Shown piece by piece: positions 13,125 to 18,988 of a stretch of DNA of 20,230 bases. The stretch is from a virus. The stretch covers positions 1-20,230 of the IMG/VR virus record IMGVR_UViG_3300008218_002405. One strand, 5' to 3'. The notes beneath the pieces are model-generated. The model worked only from the letters and a program-made list of their open reading frames with translations. It was not told the origin of the DNA and did not search any database. The translations under genes were made by a program, and so were the position numbers. Positions within the stretch are counted from its first letter, which is position 1; every line of letters starts with the position of its first letter.

Positions 13125-13177
13125 TGCTGTCCGTTTCAGTGTGCTACTGTCCGTTTCTTTTAGTCACTGTCCGTTTT
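13125..13177 (+). repeat. Three iteron-like copies of the 13-bp motif at 20-bp spacing
   Basis: Copies at 13125-13137 (TGCTGTCCGTTTC), 13145-13157 (TACTGTCCGTTTC) and 13165-13177 (CACTGTCCGTTTT). Their starts are exactly 20 bp apart, about two helical turns, and all point the same way. They lie between the DUF932 terminator and an AT-rich stretch before the 13228 promoter. The arrangement is that of iterons bound by a replication initiator or of a multi-site operator. Confidence 0.8.
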
Positions 13178-13227
13178 ATTTATTTAGCCCCTCAACATAC
13201 TCCAAAAATTACAACAAAAATATAAAC

Positions 13228-13257
13228 TTGACGCTATTTTATTAAAAATGGTAGGAT
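13228..13257 (+). promoter_or_regulatory. Promoter of accessory cassette A
   Basis: TTGACG (13228-13233), an 18-base spacer and TAGGAT (13252-13257). Same layout as the cassette B promoter at 14176-14205. Confidence 0.65.
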
Positions 13258-13265
13258 GATTTTGA

Positions 13266-13297
13266 TAGTTAAAAAATATTAACTTTTAAGGGGGTCA
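13266..13297 (+). promoter_or_regulatory. Conserved 32-base leader, copy A
   Basis: This stretch is identical at 31 of 32 positions to 14211-14242. It begins about at the predicted transcription start with TAGTTAAAAAATATTAACTT and ends in AAGGGGGTCA, the ribosome binding site. It includes the inverted repeat AGTTAA/TTAACT with a 6-base gap. Confidence 0.75.
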
Positions 13298-13298
13298 A

Positions 13299-14042
13299 AT
13301 GAAACTTAAAAAAGAAACTTATCAGAAAAGAACATCCAAAAATTTTGGGGGCTTATCTAACCCTTCAAAAATGCCACAAAAAGCCTATTCTATACCGGCT
13401 AAATTCTGCAAGGTAGGGGCCAAACTTGTAAAGATTATCGGTTCTGTTTGTGCTGGTTTTTTACTTGGGTTTGGATGTTATGCTCTAAGGGGTCGTTATC
13501 GTTTTAAGAATGTCGAGGAAGCATTACAAAGACGTTATGATCTTTTAATTTTAGCCCTAGAAAATCCGTCAATAGGTGATAAATGGGTCGAGGAAATGAG
13601 CGACCATATAAACAGATATTCTAAAAACTATTTTCGTTGGTTTGAAAGTGGCGATTTAGTCAATTTAGAAAACCTAAAATTGATTATTAGAGTTTGTGAG
13701 AATACGCCAGATACAAAACACTGGCTAGCCACTCGAGAATATCGCACTATTTGGGATTTTCAACGTGAGATAATTGAAGGTGACGGGAGCTTGCAGTTAC
13801 CAGATAACTTAGTTCTTAGAGTATCCGCTCCGATGATTGACGCCAAACCATTTCAAAAGGGGCATACTTTCAACACTTCAACAGTACATGCTAATAAGCC
13901 CCATTGTGGGCATAGATGCCCTATAACGAACGGTACGCAGTCATGCGTATCAATTGGATGTGTGGCAAGTGTAGGGGGTAAAGAATACAAGCTAGCATGC
14001 TTCAATAGAGAAGTGGCAAACGTTTCCTACCAACTACATTGA
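13299..14042 (+). CDS. Unknown single-span membrane-anchored protein with a Cys/His cluster
   Basis: 247 residues. A basic N-terminus of about 45 residues precedes a hydrophobic stretch, KIIGSVCAGFLLGFGCYAL, flanked by Lys and Arg, likely one membrane span. Next comes a soluble helical region (EEALQRRYDLLILALEN to about 165) with several Trp. The C-terminus (about 200-240) holds PHCGHRCPITNGTQSCVSIG and further Cys, a cluster that could bind metal or form disulfides. No family recognised. It has its own promoter, leader and terminator, so it is an independent accessory (moron-like) unit. AAGGGGGTCA before the ATG supports the start. Function unknown. Confidence 0.65.
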   Translation: MKLKKETYQKRTSKNFGGLSNPSKMPQKAYSIPAKFCKVGAKLVKIIGSVCAGFLLGFGCYALRGRYRFKNVEEALQRRYDLLILALENPSIGDKWVEEMSDHINRYSKNYFRWFESGDLVNLENLKLIIRVCENTPDTKHWLATREYRTIWDFQREIIEGDGSLQLPDNLVLRVSAPMIDAKPFQKGHTFNTSTVHANKPHCGHRCPITNGTQSCVSIGCVASVGGKEYKLACFNREVANVSYQLH

Positions 14043-14066
14043 CCCCCAATCAATAGGTAGGATTAA

Positions 14067-14092
14067 GGGGGGCTATATGCCCCCTTTTTTTT
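14067..14092 (+). terminator. Intrinsic terminator of cassette A
   Basis: GGGGGC (14068-14073) pairs with GCCCCC (14079-14084) around TATAT, followed by eight T. It starts 25 bases after the stop codon. Confidence 0.9.
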
Positions 14093-14123
14093 GTCCACTA
14101 CACCTATCCTGGAGCTTCCAGGT

Positions 14124-14136
14124 TGCTGTCCGTTTC
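14124..14136 (+). repeat. Dispersed 13-bp motif, copy 6
   Basis: TGCTGTCCGTTTC, exact to consensus, between the cassette A terminator and the cassette B promoter. Confidence 0.7.
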
Positions 14137-14175
14137 ATTGTTTTAGCCAAGCAATGCCCCTTTTTTTTTATGCCC

Positions 14176-14205
14176 TTGACAATATCAGGGGGCATGAATT
14201 AGAAT
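14176..14205 (+). promoter_or_regulatory. Promoter of accessory cassette B
   Basis: TTGACA (14176-14181), an 18-base spacer and TAGAAT (14200-14205, five of six). Confidence 0.75.
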
Positions 14206-14210
14206 CAAAA

Positions 14211-14242
14211 TAGTTCAAAAATATTAACTTTTAAGGGGGTCA
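14211..14242 (+). promoter_or_regulatory. Conserved 32-base leader, copy B
   Basis: Differs from the copy at 13266-13297 at one base (C for A at its sixth position). It ends in the AAGGGGGTCA ribosome binding site two bases before the ATG triplet. Confidence 0.75.
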
Positions 14243-14244
14243 AT

Positions 14245-14715
14245 ATGTTAAACTGGAAACCTAGAAATTTAAACTACAAATTAAGTAAGGGGCAAGTCCT
14301 ACTCTCAAAAGCTTGTAAGTTTGTTTTAGATGATTATCATTATGAGGATATTGAAGAGGAAACTTTTCTAGCCTGTCAACAGATAATCCATAACCCGATG
14401 CTACTGGACACAATCCCACTGGTAATCTCTGGACAGTTTTCGGATTTTTTAGATGAGCTAAAAGAATCAGTGGAAAATTTAAAAGATGATCTAGGGGCTT
14501 TTGGTATAGAGGAAGTTACTTTTCAGCCCTATAAAAACTTTACAGTTACCAAAGACATGTATCGTTTTGTTACCAAGAATCGGCTTGCCACATTGACTTG
14601 GGTCGATTATCGGATTGATCATGATTACATGACTGATTTTATGCACAAGCTAGAAAAGGAAATTGAAAAGCTACCAAGTGAGTATCGAGACAATGTTGTT
14701 GATACTTACTTTTAA
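14245..14715 (+). CDS. Unknown accessory cytoplasmic protein
   Basis: 156 residues, ATG at 14245 after the conserved leader. The sequence is acidic and mostly helical (DDYHYEDIEEETFLACQQII, DFLDELKESVENLKDDLG), with a more beta-like centre (EEVTFQPYKNFTVTKDMYRF) and a final acidic helix. There is no signal peptide, membrane span or metal motif. No family recognised. It has its own promoter and terminator and shares its 5' leader with the preceding cassette gene, although the two proteins show no visible similarity. Likely an accessory protein; function unknown. Confidence 0.65.
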   Translation: MLNWKPRNLNYKLSKGQVLLSKACKFVLDDYHYEDIEEETFLACQQIIHNPMLLDTIPLVISGQFSDFLDELKESVENLKDDLGAFGIEEVTFQPYKNFTVTKDMYRFVTKNRLATLTWVDYRIDHDYMTDFMHKLEKEIEKLPSEYRDNVVDTYF

Positions 14716-14738
14716 CATCAGCTTAAATCTAGGAACTA

Positions 14739-14766
14739 AGGGGGGCATTCTTTGCCCCCTTTTTTT
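14739..14766 (+). terminator. Intrinsic terminator of cassette B
   Basis: GGGGGCA (14741-14747) pairs with TGCCCCC (14753-14759) around TTCTT, with AA upstream and seven T downstream. It is close in sequence to the cassette A terminator. Confidence 0.9.
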
Positions 14767-15053
14767 ATGCCTTCATTAGACGGGGCACAACCCGATCCCG
14801 TTCCCCTACCACTAACCTTGGAAACTTCATTCTAGATAATGAACTTCTATTTATAGGCATAAATTAGCCCCTAAATGATCATATATTATCAAGTGATGCT
14901 ATTTAAGCGTGCAAGGATCGATCCTAAGCAACGATCTCTATGGTATCAATAGTAGGGTAAGGGTCAAAATATAACGCCCCTTAGATGAGGGCAATGTCTG
15001 TTTTTGGTGATTTAGATCTAAATCAGGAAATGGAGCAAGTAAACTGAACAAAG
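14767..15053. other. Non-coding stretch with palindromes
   Basis: No convincing coding frame or ribosome binding site was found on either strand over these 287 bases. Two perfect palindromes stand out: AGGATCGATCCT (14914-14925) and TGATTTAGATCTAAATCA (15008-15025, 18 bp). The stretch separates convergent cassettes B and C. It could hold protein-binding sites or be a recombination junction; the sequence alone does not decide. Confidence 0.5.
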
Positions 15054-15078
15054 AAAAAGGGGGCTATTTCTAGCCCCC
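15054..15078 (-). terminator. Intrinsic terminator of the leftward cassette C
   Basis: On the minus strand GGGGGCTA, a GAAA loop and TAGCCCCC, followed by five T. It lies about 44 bases past the stop of the gene at 15122-15535. Confidence 0.85.
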
Positions 15079-15082
15079 CTGT

Positions 15083-15122
15083 CGGAAGTTATCAGAAGTC
15101 TACGGAAGTGTCTGGAAGATCT
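15083..15122. repeat. Four tandem 10-bp repeats
   Basis: Four consecutive 10-bp units, each starting with YRGAAG followed by four variable bases (CGGAAGTTAT, CAGAAGTCTA, CGGAAGTGTC, TGGAAGATCT). They lie between the stop codon at 15122-15124 and the leftward terminator, so they are in the 3' end of that transcript. The one-helical-turn period would place every unit on the same DNA face. Confidence 0.6.
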
Positions 15123-15535
15123 TATATACGACGCCCCCCTATGCTACCAATTTTGGCCATAAAAGAATCAGCCCTGCCCTCTTTCCATTCTTTATAAGAA
15201 CCAGTGACATGCTTTTTTTTAGTTTGTTGTATAAGAATTAATTTGTTGAATGCGGCCGAGTACATGCCCTTGCCCCTTGCATCCAATTCTTTAAATTCAG
15301 GAACTGCAAAGTAACGCTTTTTTAATTCGGTCAATTCATCAGTAGAGCATGCCCCCAAGTCAACGGAAGGTAGCCTATCGGTCAAGTAAAGATCACGTGC
15401 TATCTTACGTATAGCTTGTGTGTAATTTTTGATGCTCTTTGGTGATAATTTAGTTTCACGTTGCATCCAATGAGTAACCTGCAATTCCAGTGTAGCAATT
15501 GCGTCAGTTTGTGATGTGTTGATGTAGTCTTTCAT
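15122..15535 (-). CDS. Stand-alone helical domain like the N-terminus of restriction endonucleases
   Basis: 137 residues, ATG at 15535 preceded by CTAAGGGGGTCATT, the G-rich site shared with the other cassettes. The pattern LSPKSIKNYTQAIRKIARDL, then ELTELKKRYFAVPEFKEL and DARGKGMYSAAFNKLILIQ, resembles the helical N-terminal domain found before nuclease domains in some restriction endonucleases (form ...kGnxMYSaALxxyxxF), and more distantly the core-binding domain of tyrosine recombinases. No HNH, PD-(D/E)XK or R-H-R-Y catalytic residues follow. It is therefore a DNA-binding-type domain on its own, perhaps a decoy or inhibitor, or a decayed enzyme. The match is from memory of the pattern and is moderate at best. 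Confidence 0.5.
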   Translation of the reverse strand: MKDYINTSQTDAIATLELQVTHWMQRETKLSPKSIKNYTQAIRKIARDLYLTDRLPSVDLGACSTDELTELKKRYFAVPEFKELDARGKGMYSAAFNKLILIQQTKKKHVTGSYKEWKEGRADSFMAKIGSIGGRRI

Positions 15536-15540
15536 AATGA

Positions 15541-16019
15541 CCCCCTTAGTTAATGTATAAAAATATTAAGATAATGAGAGCTTCCCATATCTATATATTG
15601 TTGTCAAGTAGAAAAGTAAAAGGATATTAAAAAGATATTTTCTAGGGAGGGCAATTGATAGGACAAAATGAGGGCAAGGTAGGGGGCCAAATAGGGGGGG
15701 CAATAGTTGTGACAAATAAACACACACAACAAACCCATGACCCCTAAAAATTTTGGGAGTTTGATAGTGGGGGGGCTAGTTGTTTGGAAGCAAGGCAAGC
15801 CCCCCATATACCCCCCCTATCTATTAAGGATTTAAACAACAATTAATAAAAAGGAACAAGGGCTAAGTCTTTTGTTTTCAATTATTTAACGCAGAAAAAG
15901 AAAATCAACATCAATAATAATTCTTTTTTTAATGTCTCCTATTTATTAGGTTACTTAAAGATAACAGCGGTAATTTCCCAAAAAATTCTAGAAAATATTG
16001 ACAAATAGTGCTAGTACTG
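15541..16019. other. Gene-poor, G-tract-rich intergenic segment
   Basis: No supported gene. The AAGGGGGT leader of cassette C and a TTGACA box (15602-15607, minus strand, no good -10) occupy the first 67 bases. From 15645 to 15700 the plus strand has G-tracts (3, 3, 3, 5 and 7 G), with potential to form a G-quadruplex at 15672-15700. A hairpin follows at 15770-15805, and 15806-15979 is plain AT-rich sequence with a CCCCCCC run at 15811. Confidence 0.5.
15770..15805. repeat. Hairpin with GGGGGGCT/AGCCCCCC arms
   Basis: Arms 15770-15777 and 15798-15805 pair perfectly over 8 bp. The 20-base loop itself can pair (TTG with CAA, twice) around a GAAG tip. No T-tract lies beside it on either strand, so it is not a typical terminator. 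Confidence 0.45.
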
Positions 16020-16089
16020 TTGACAAATTGTTGTAACTGTGGCAAAATTAGGGTCCCATACCGGATTCTGAAAAAAAATTATAGAAAAT
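15980..16089 (+). repeat. Pair of 17-bp direct repeats flanking a promoter
   Basis: AAAAAATTCTAGAAAAT (15980-15996) recurs as AAAAAATTATAGAAAAT (16073-16089) with one mismatch, 93 bp apart, on either side of the promoter at 16020-16048. Inside lies a second direct repeat, TTGACAAAT, at 15998 and 16020. The two layers suggest operator sites around this promoter. Confidence 0.5.
16020..16048 (+). promoter_or_regulatory. Putative promoter of the small membrane protein gene
   Basis: TTGACA (16020-16025), a 17-base spacer and CAAAAT (16043-16048) with an upstream TGG, giving an extended -10 form. An identical TTGACAAAT 22 bp upstream has no usable -10. Confidence 0.5.
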
Positions 16090-16108
16090 TCCAGTGAGGT
16101 GACACCCC

Positions 16109-16426
16109 ATGACGTTTCTAGTCTTTCTATCCTTGGCCGTAATGCAGATTGCACTGCAAATATTCGACATAATGACCACATTAGATGCTCTAAAAATGGG
16201 TGCAAGGGAAGTATTCTGGCTTGCCAGGTTCTTTTTGAAGTTTGGATCAGCAGGATTAATTATAATGAAGTCTGTTATTACAGCAATAGTTATTTTTGGT
16301 TGCTATTCCATCTTTCAGGACTCTCCAGCTTGGAGTATTGGGTGCCTGGTCACTGCAAATCTGTTCTATATGGGCATTCTCATCAACAACAGGCGAGTTA
16401 TCCAGCAATTAAAATTAAAACGCTAA
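16109..16426 (+). CDS. Small three-span membrane protein, DUF5658-like
   Basis: 105 residues, ATG at 16109 with GAGGTGA 6 bases upstream, which settles this frame over an overlapping one at 16099. Three hydrophobic segments are visible: about 2-20 (TFLVFLSLAVMQIALQIF), 48-68 (AGLIIMKSVITAIVIFGCYS) and 74-92 (WSIGCLVTANLFYMGILI), with a basic tail (NNRRVIQQLKLKR). The segment FDIMTTLDALKMGAREVFWL fits the DxxTTxxxLxxGxxE pattern of small DUF5658-type membrane proteins, whose function is unknown. It lies just before the portal gene, a position where holin-like genes are sometimes found, but nothing shows lysis function. Confidence 0.68.
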   Translation: MTFLVFLSLAVMQIALQIFDIMTTLDALKMGAREVFWLARFFLKFGSAGLIIMKSVITAIVIFGCYSIFQDSPAWSIGCLVTANLFYMGILINNRRVIQQLKLKR

Positions 16427-16435
16427 AGATTTATG

Positions 16436-16465
16436 TTGACTGCCGTCCGTTTCCTGTGCTATAAT
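16436..16465 (+). promoter_or_regulatory. Portal operon promoter with motif copy 7 in its spacer
   Basis: TTGACT (16436-16441), an 18-base spacer and a perfect TATAAT (16460-16465). The dispersed motif TGCCGTCCGTTTC (16441-16453) begins at the last base of the -35 box and fills most of the spacer, so a protein bound there would contest RNA polymerase. Leader of about 87 bases before the portal ATG. Confidence 0.82.
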
Positions 16466-16558
16466 GTGAGTTTCGTAAAATAGCCTGATAATTTTAGCCA
16501 AAAACCTTAATTTGATCGCTTTACTTCCCCCTACTTCTATCAAAGAGAACAAATATAT

Positions 16559-18529
16559 ATGCCTGTAAAAAATCAGATACCCAAAATTAGTCTGTCTAGC
16601 TCTCGCCAGGAAGAACTTATACAGAAATTGAATCGAATGATTGAGGAAGCTGAAGAATTTAAGGGTGAGTGGGACTCTGAACATAGTACCTTTATGAGTA
16701 TGTACCTTGCCAAGCCTGACCAAGAGGTCAAAAACTGGCCTTGGCGTGGGGCATCCAATTTATTCCTTCCTTTAACCCGTGTCACTATCGACAGTCTGTT
16801 AGCTCAGTTTTATGATGCTATGTTATCACAAACACCTACTGTAGTAGGGACTGAAGGCACAGACTTGGAGTCAGCCAAGATGCTGGAGATGTTCTACTTT
16901 GAGCATGTCTGGACTAAACTGCTTAATCTAAAGGAAATCGGCAACGATTGGTTGTTTGATACCTTGCTGGATGGAACTTCTGCTGTGAAAGTACGCTGGA
17001 ACAGGGATGAAACTCTGATTCGTGATCAGAATGTAGTAATGGATGTGCGTACTGAGAAGCAGGTAACTACAATGTTTGATGGTCAAGACGTAGAATATCA
17101 AAAAGTTGTAGGCTTTGATGAACGCATTGTAGAAGACATCACTGCTCAAAGAGTAGACAGACCTGCGGTTGATATTACAGACATGAGCAGGATCTTTGTG
17201 GCTCCATCTTCCGGTTTAGGGATGCAATGGCCTGAATGCCCTTGGTATTACGAGGTCAGTTATCTTACTTGGGATGAACTCAGATCACGTAAACAGCATG
17301 GTTATGACAATATTGACGAAGAGCTTCGATCCAAGCTGGCAGAGCATGATTTAACTGGTAAAGAACGTACCATGCGTGATGAAGATGAGGTAGGACAGTC
17401 TGACCCTACTCAGACCGCTAAAGTCATTATCTTCTATATGCGTGTAGCCTTACCTGGTGAAGTCACTCGTGTAGATGGTAAAACCAAAAAGCAGAATATC
17501 CAGTTCGATGACGCAGGAAATCAGATCGGTGATGCACTGGAAGAAGAAGTTGAGATTGTTTATCTTGCCGATACCAAGAAGATTGCCCGTATTATCCCCT
17601 TAACCAGACTTTATCCTGACGGCAAACGCCCTCATGTAGACAATCGCTTTACCAGACTACCTCGCCACTTCTTTGGTCAGGGTATCCCTGCCAAGATGAA
17701 GCACCTTAACAGGCTCCTCAACTCCACATTCAACCAAATGATGGACTACGGTACACTCCAGAACATGCCGTTCTTCTTCTATGAACCAGCATCTACTGGC
17801 TTATTAGGAGATATGAACCAACTGAAACCAGGAGAAGGCGTACCAGTCCTAAACTCTGGTGGTGTAAACTTTCCAAGATTCCAAGGCAACAAGGACTTTC
17901 AGCTCTCAGTACTGCAACAAGTCCAAGCATGGGCAGAAAGAGATACCGCTGTAACTGACTTTACTCAGGGAAGAGCCGCATCAGTCCCTAATGCACCTCG
18001 AACAGCCAGAGGCACTGCAATGCTTATGCAGCAGTCCAACATCGCTTTCTCTCGTATGGTCGCTTTAATGGCAGAACAGTTCACTGAACTGCTTCGCAGA
18101 GTCCATGTTCTATACCAAAGATATGCTCCACAGGAGTTGGAATTTAAATTTTTTAACCAACAGACTGGATTATTCCGAAAAACCAACATTACCAGAAACC
18201 TGTTCTATGAGGATGTAGACTTCCAGTTTCAACTCAATCCCAATAGATTGCAGGAACAGCAGAATAACATGCAAATGGCTCAGTTTATGATGTCCATACC
18301 CTATATTGGTCAAGCACCACAGTCTGTCAGAGCATTGGCAAAACAACTCTATGAGTCATTAGGCAAGAAGAACTTTGATGCCATATGGCCGGAACAGATG
18401 ATGCAAGCACAATTAGGACCGCAAGGAGCAGGACAACAATTGCCGTTAGGGCCAGAAGAAGAAGGTGTTCCTGTAGAAGAACCCCCAGAACCCACTGTAG
18501 AAGAACAAAAAGTAGATATCGGAGGCTAA
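16559..18529 (+). CDS. Portal protein
   Basis: 656 residues. The N-terminal part (EEAEEFKGEWDSEHSTFMSM, then NWPWRGASNLFLPLTRVTID) follows the pattern of large phage portal proteins of podovirus-type and related marine phages, in which a W/P-W-x-G-x-SN motif precedes a helix. The middle holds alternating beta segments (wing) and PRHFFGQGIPAKMKHLNRLL, the type of stem-helix segment near the DNA channel; the C-terminus is Gln-rich and ends acidic and proline-rich (EEEGVPVEEPPEPTVEEQK). The portal is a ring at one capsid vertex, docking TerL and the tail. The weak AAAGAG site lies about 11 bases upstream. Position before a scaffold gene supports the call. Confidence 0.82.
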   Translation: MPVKNQIPKISLSSSRQEELIQKLNRMIEEAEEFKGEWDSEHSTFMSMYLAKPDQEVKNWPWRGASNLFLPLTRVTIDSLLAQFYDAMLSQTPTVVGTEGTDLESAKMLEMFYFEHVWTKLLNLKEIGNDWLFDTLLDGTSAVKVRWNRDETLIRDQNVVMDVRTEKQVTTMFDGQDVEYQKVVGFDERIVEDITAQRVDRPAVDITDMSRIFVAPSSGLGMQWPECPWYYEVSYLTWDELRSRKQHGYDNIDEELRSKLAEHDLTGKERTMRDEDEVGQSDPTQTAKVIIFYMRVALPGEVTRVDGKTKKQNIQFDDAGNQIGDALEEEVEIVYLADTKKIARIIPLTRLYPDGKRPHVDNRFTRLPRHFFGQGIPAKMKHLNRLLNSTFNQMMDYGTLQNMPFFFYEPASTGLLGDMNQLKPGEGVPVLNSGGVNFPRFQGNKDFQLSVLQQVQAWAERDTAVTDFTQGRAASVPNAPRTARGTAMLMQQSNIAFSRMVALMAEQFTELLRRVHVLYQRYAPQELEFKFFNQQTGLFRKTNITRNLFYEDVDFQFQLNPNRLQEQQNNMQMAQFMMSIPYIGQAPQSVRALAKQLYESLGKKNFDAIWPEQMMQAQLGPQGAGQQLPLGPEEEGVPVEEPPEPTVEEQKVDIGG

Positions 18530-18877
18530 ATGAGTTTAATAGAAGAACTCGCAAATATGGATCTCGCTGATCCTTCTGAGTACATTCCTACCAAAGAACT
18601 AACCAAGGAAGAAGAGTTAGCATTATCAGAGATGTTTCGTTCTGATAGTTGGGACATACTAACAACCAAGGTCTGGCCCCAAGTATTAAAATTGATTACT
18701 GTAAGGGCTTTGACATCTCCCAAGGATCAACGATTCTTTCAAGGCATGTTCTTAGGATACAAGCAACTTGTCGATAGTGCTATCCAATTCAAGGATGTTG
18801 GATTTGATAAGAAAGTTGCTGAACAGATGCTAGAGAACTTTGAAGATGTGACCGGATATGATCGCATCTTAATGTAG
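18530..18877 (+). CDS. Head-region hypothetical protein
   Basis: 115 residues. The ATG directly abuts the portal stop, with GGAGG just upstream inside the portal gene. It is acidic and helical at the start (MSLIEELANMDLADPSEYI, TKEEELALSEMF), with a hydrophobic helix around LTTKVWPQVLKLITVRALTS and FFQGMFLGYKQLVDSAI. The placement between portal and scaffold is usual for small head-assembly or connector proteins, but no family was recognised, so the role is inferred from position only. Confidence 0.65.
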   Translation: MSLIEELANMDLADPSEYIPTKELTKEEELALSEMFRSDSWDILTTKVWPQVLKLITVRALTSPKDQRFFQGMFLGYKQLVDSAIQFKDVGFDKKVAEQMLENFEDVTGYDRILM

Positions 18878-18881
18878 ATTT

Positions 18882-18909
18882 TCTGCATTAATCATCTGAT
18901 TGGTGCAGA
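18882..18909 (+). promoter_or_regulatory. 12-bp stem-loop between head genes
   Basis: TCTGCATTAATC pairs with GATTGGTGCAGA (two T-G pairs) around ATCT, beginning 4 bases after a stop codon. No T-tract follows, so it may be an RNA processing or mRNA-stability element separating the portal message from the scaffold message. The rest of the 111-base gap has a TTGACA box at 18921-18926 without a good -10. Confidence 0.5.
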
Positions 18910-18988
18910 TACAGGGGGCATTGACAAACTGGTGATTTGTTTTGTGGTTGCCTCCCCACATAAAATCACTTAACAGGAGGTAACTTTA

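Noticed and set aside
15122-15535. Tyrosine recombinase (integrase)
   Set aside because: The helical pattern is loosely like a core-binding domain, but no Arg-His-x-x-Arg-Tyr catalytic set exists in this or neighbouring frames and no attachment-site pair was seen.
15604-15807. Minus-strand open frame of 67 codons in the G-rich gap
   Set aside because: Its Pro/Cys-rich hydrophobic peptide is the by-product of C-tracts, it lacks a ribosome binding site, and it overlaps the hairpin and G-tract structure.
18921-18949. Promoter before the scaffold gene based on TTGACA at 18921
   Set aside because: At 16-18 bases spacing there is no sequence resembling TATAAT; kept only as a note in the stem-loop entry.
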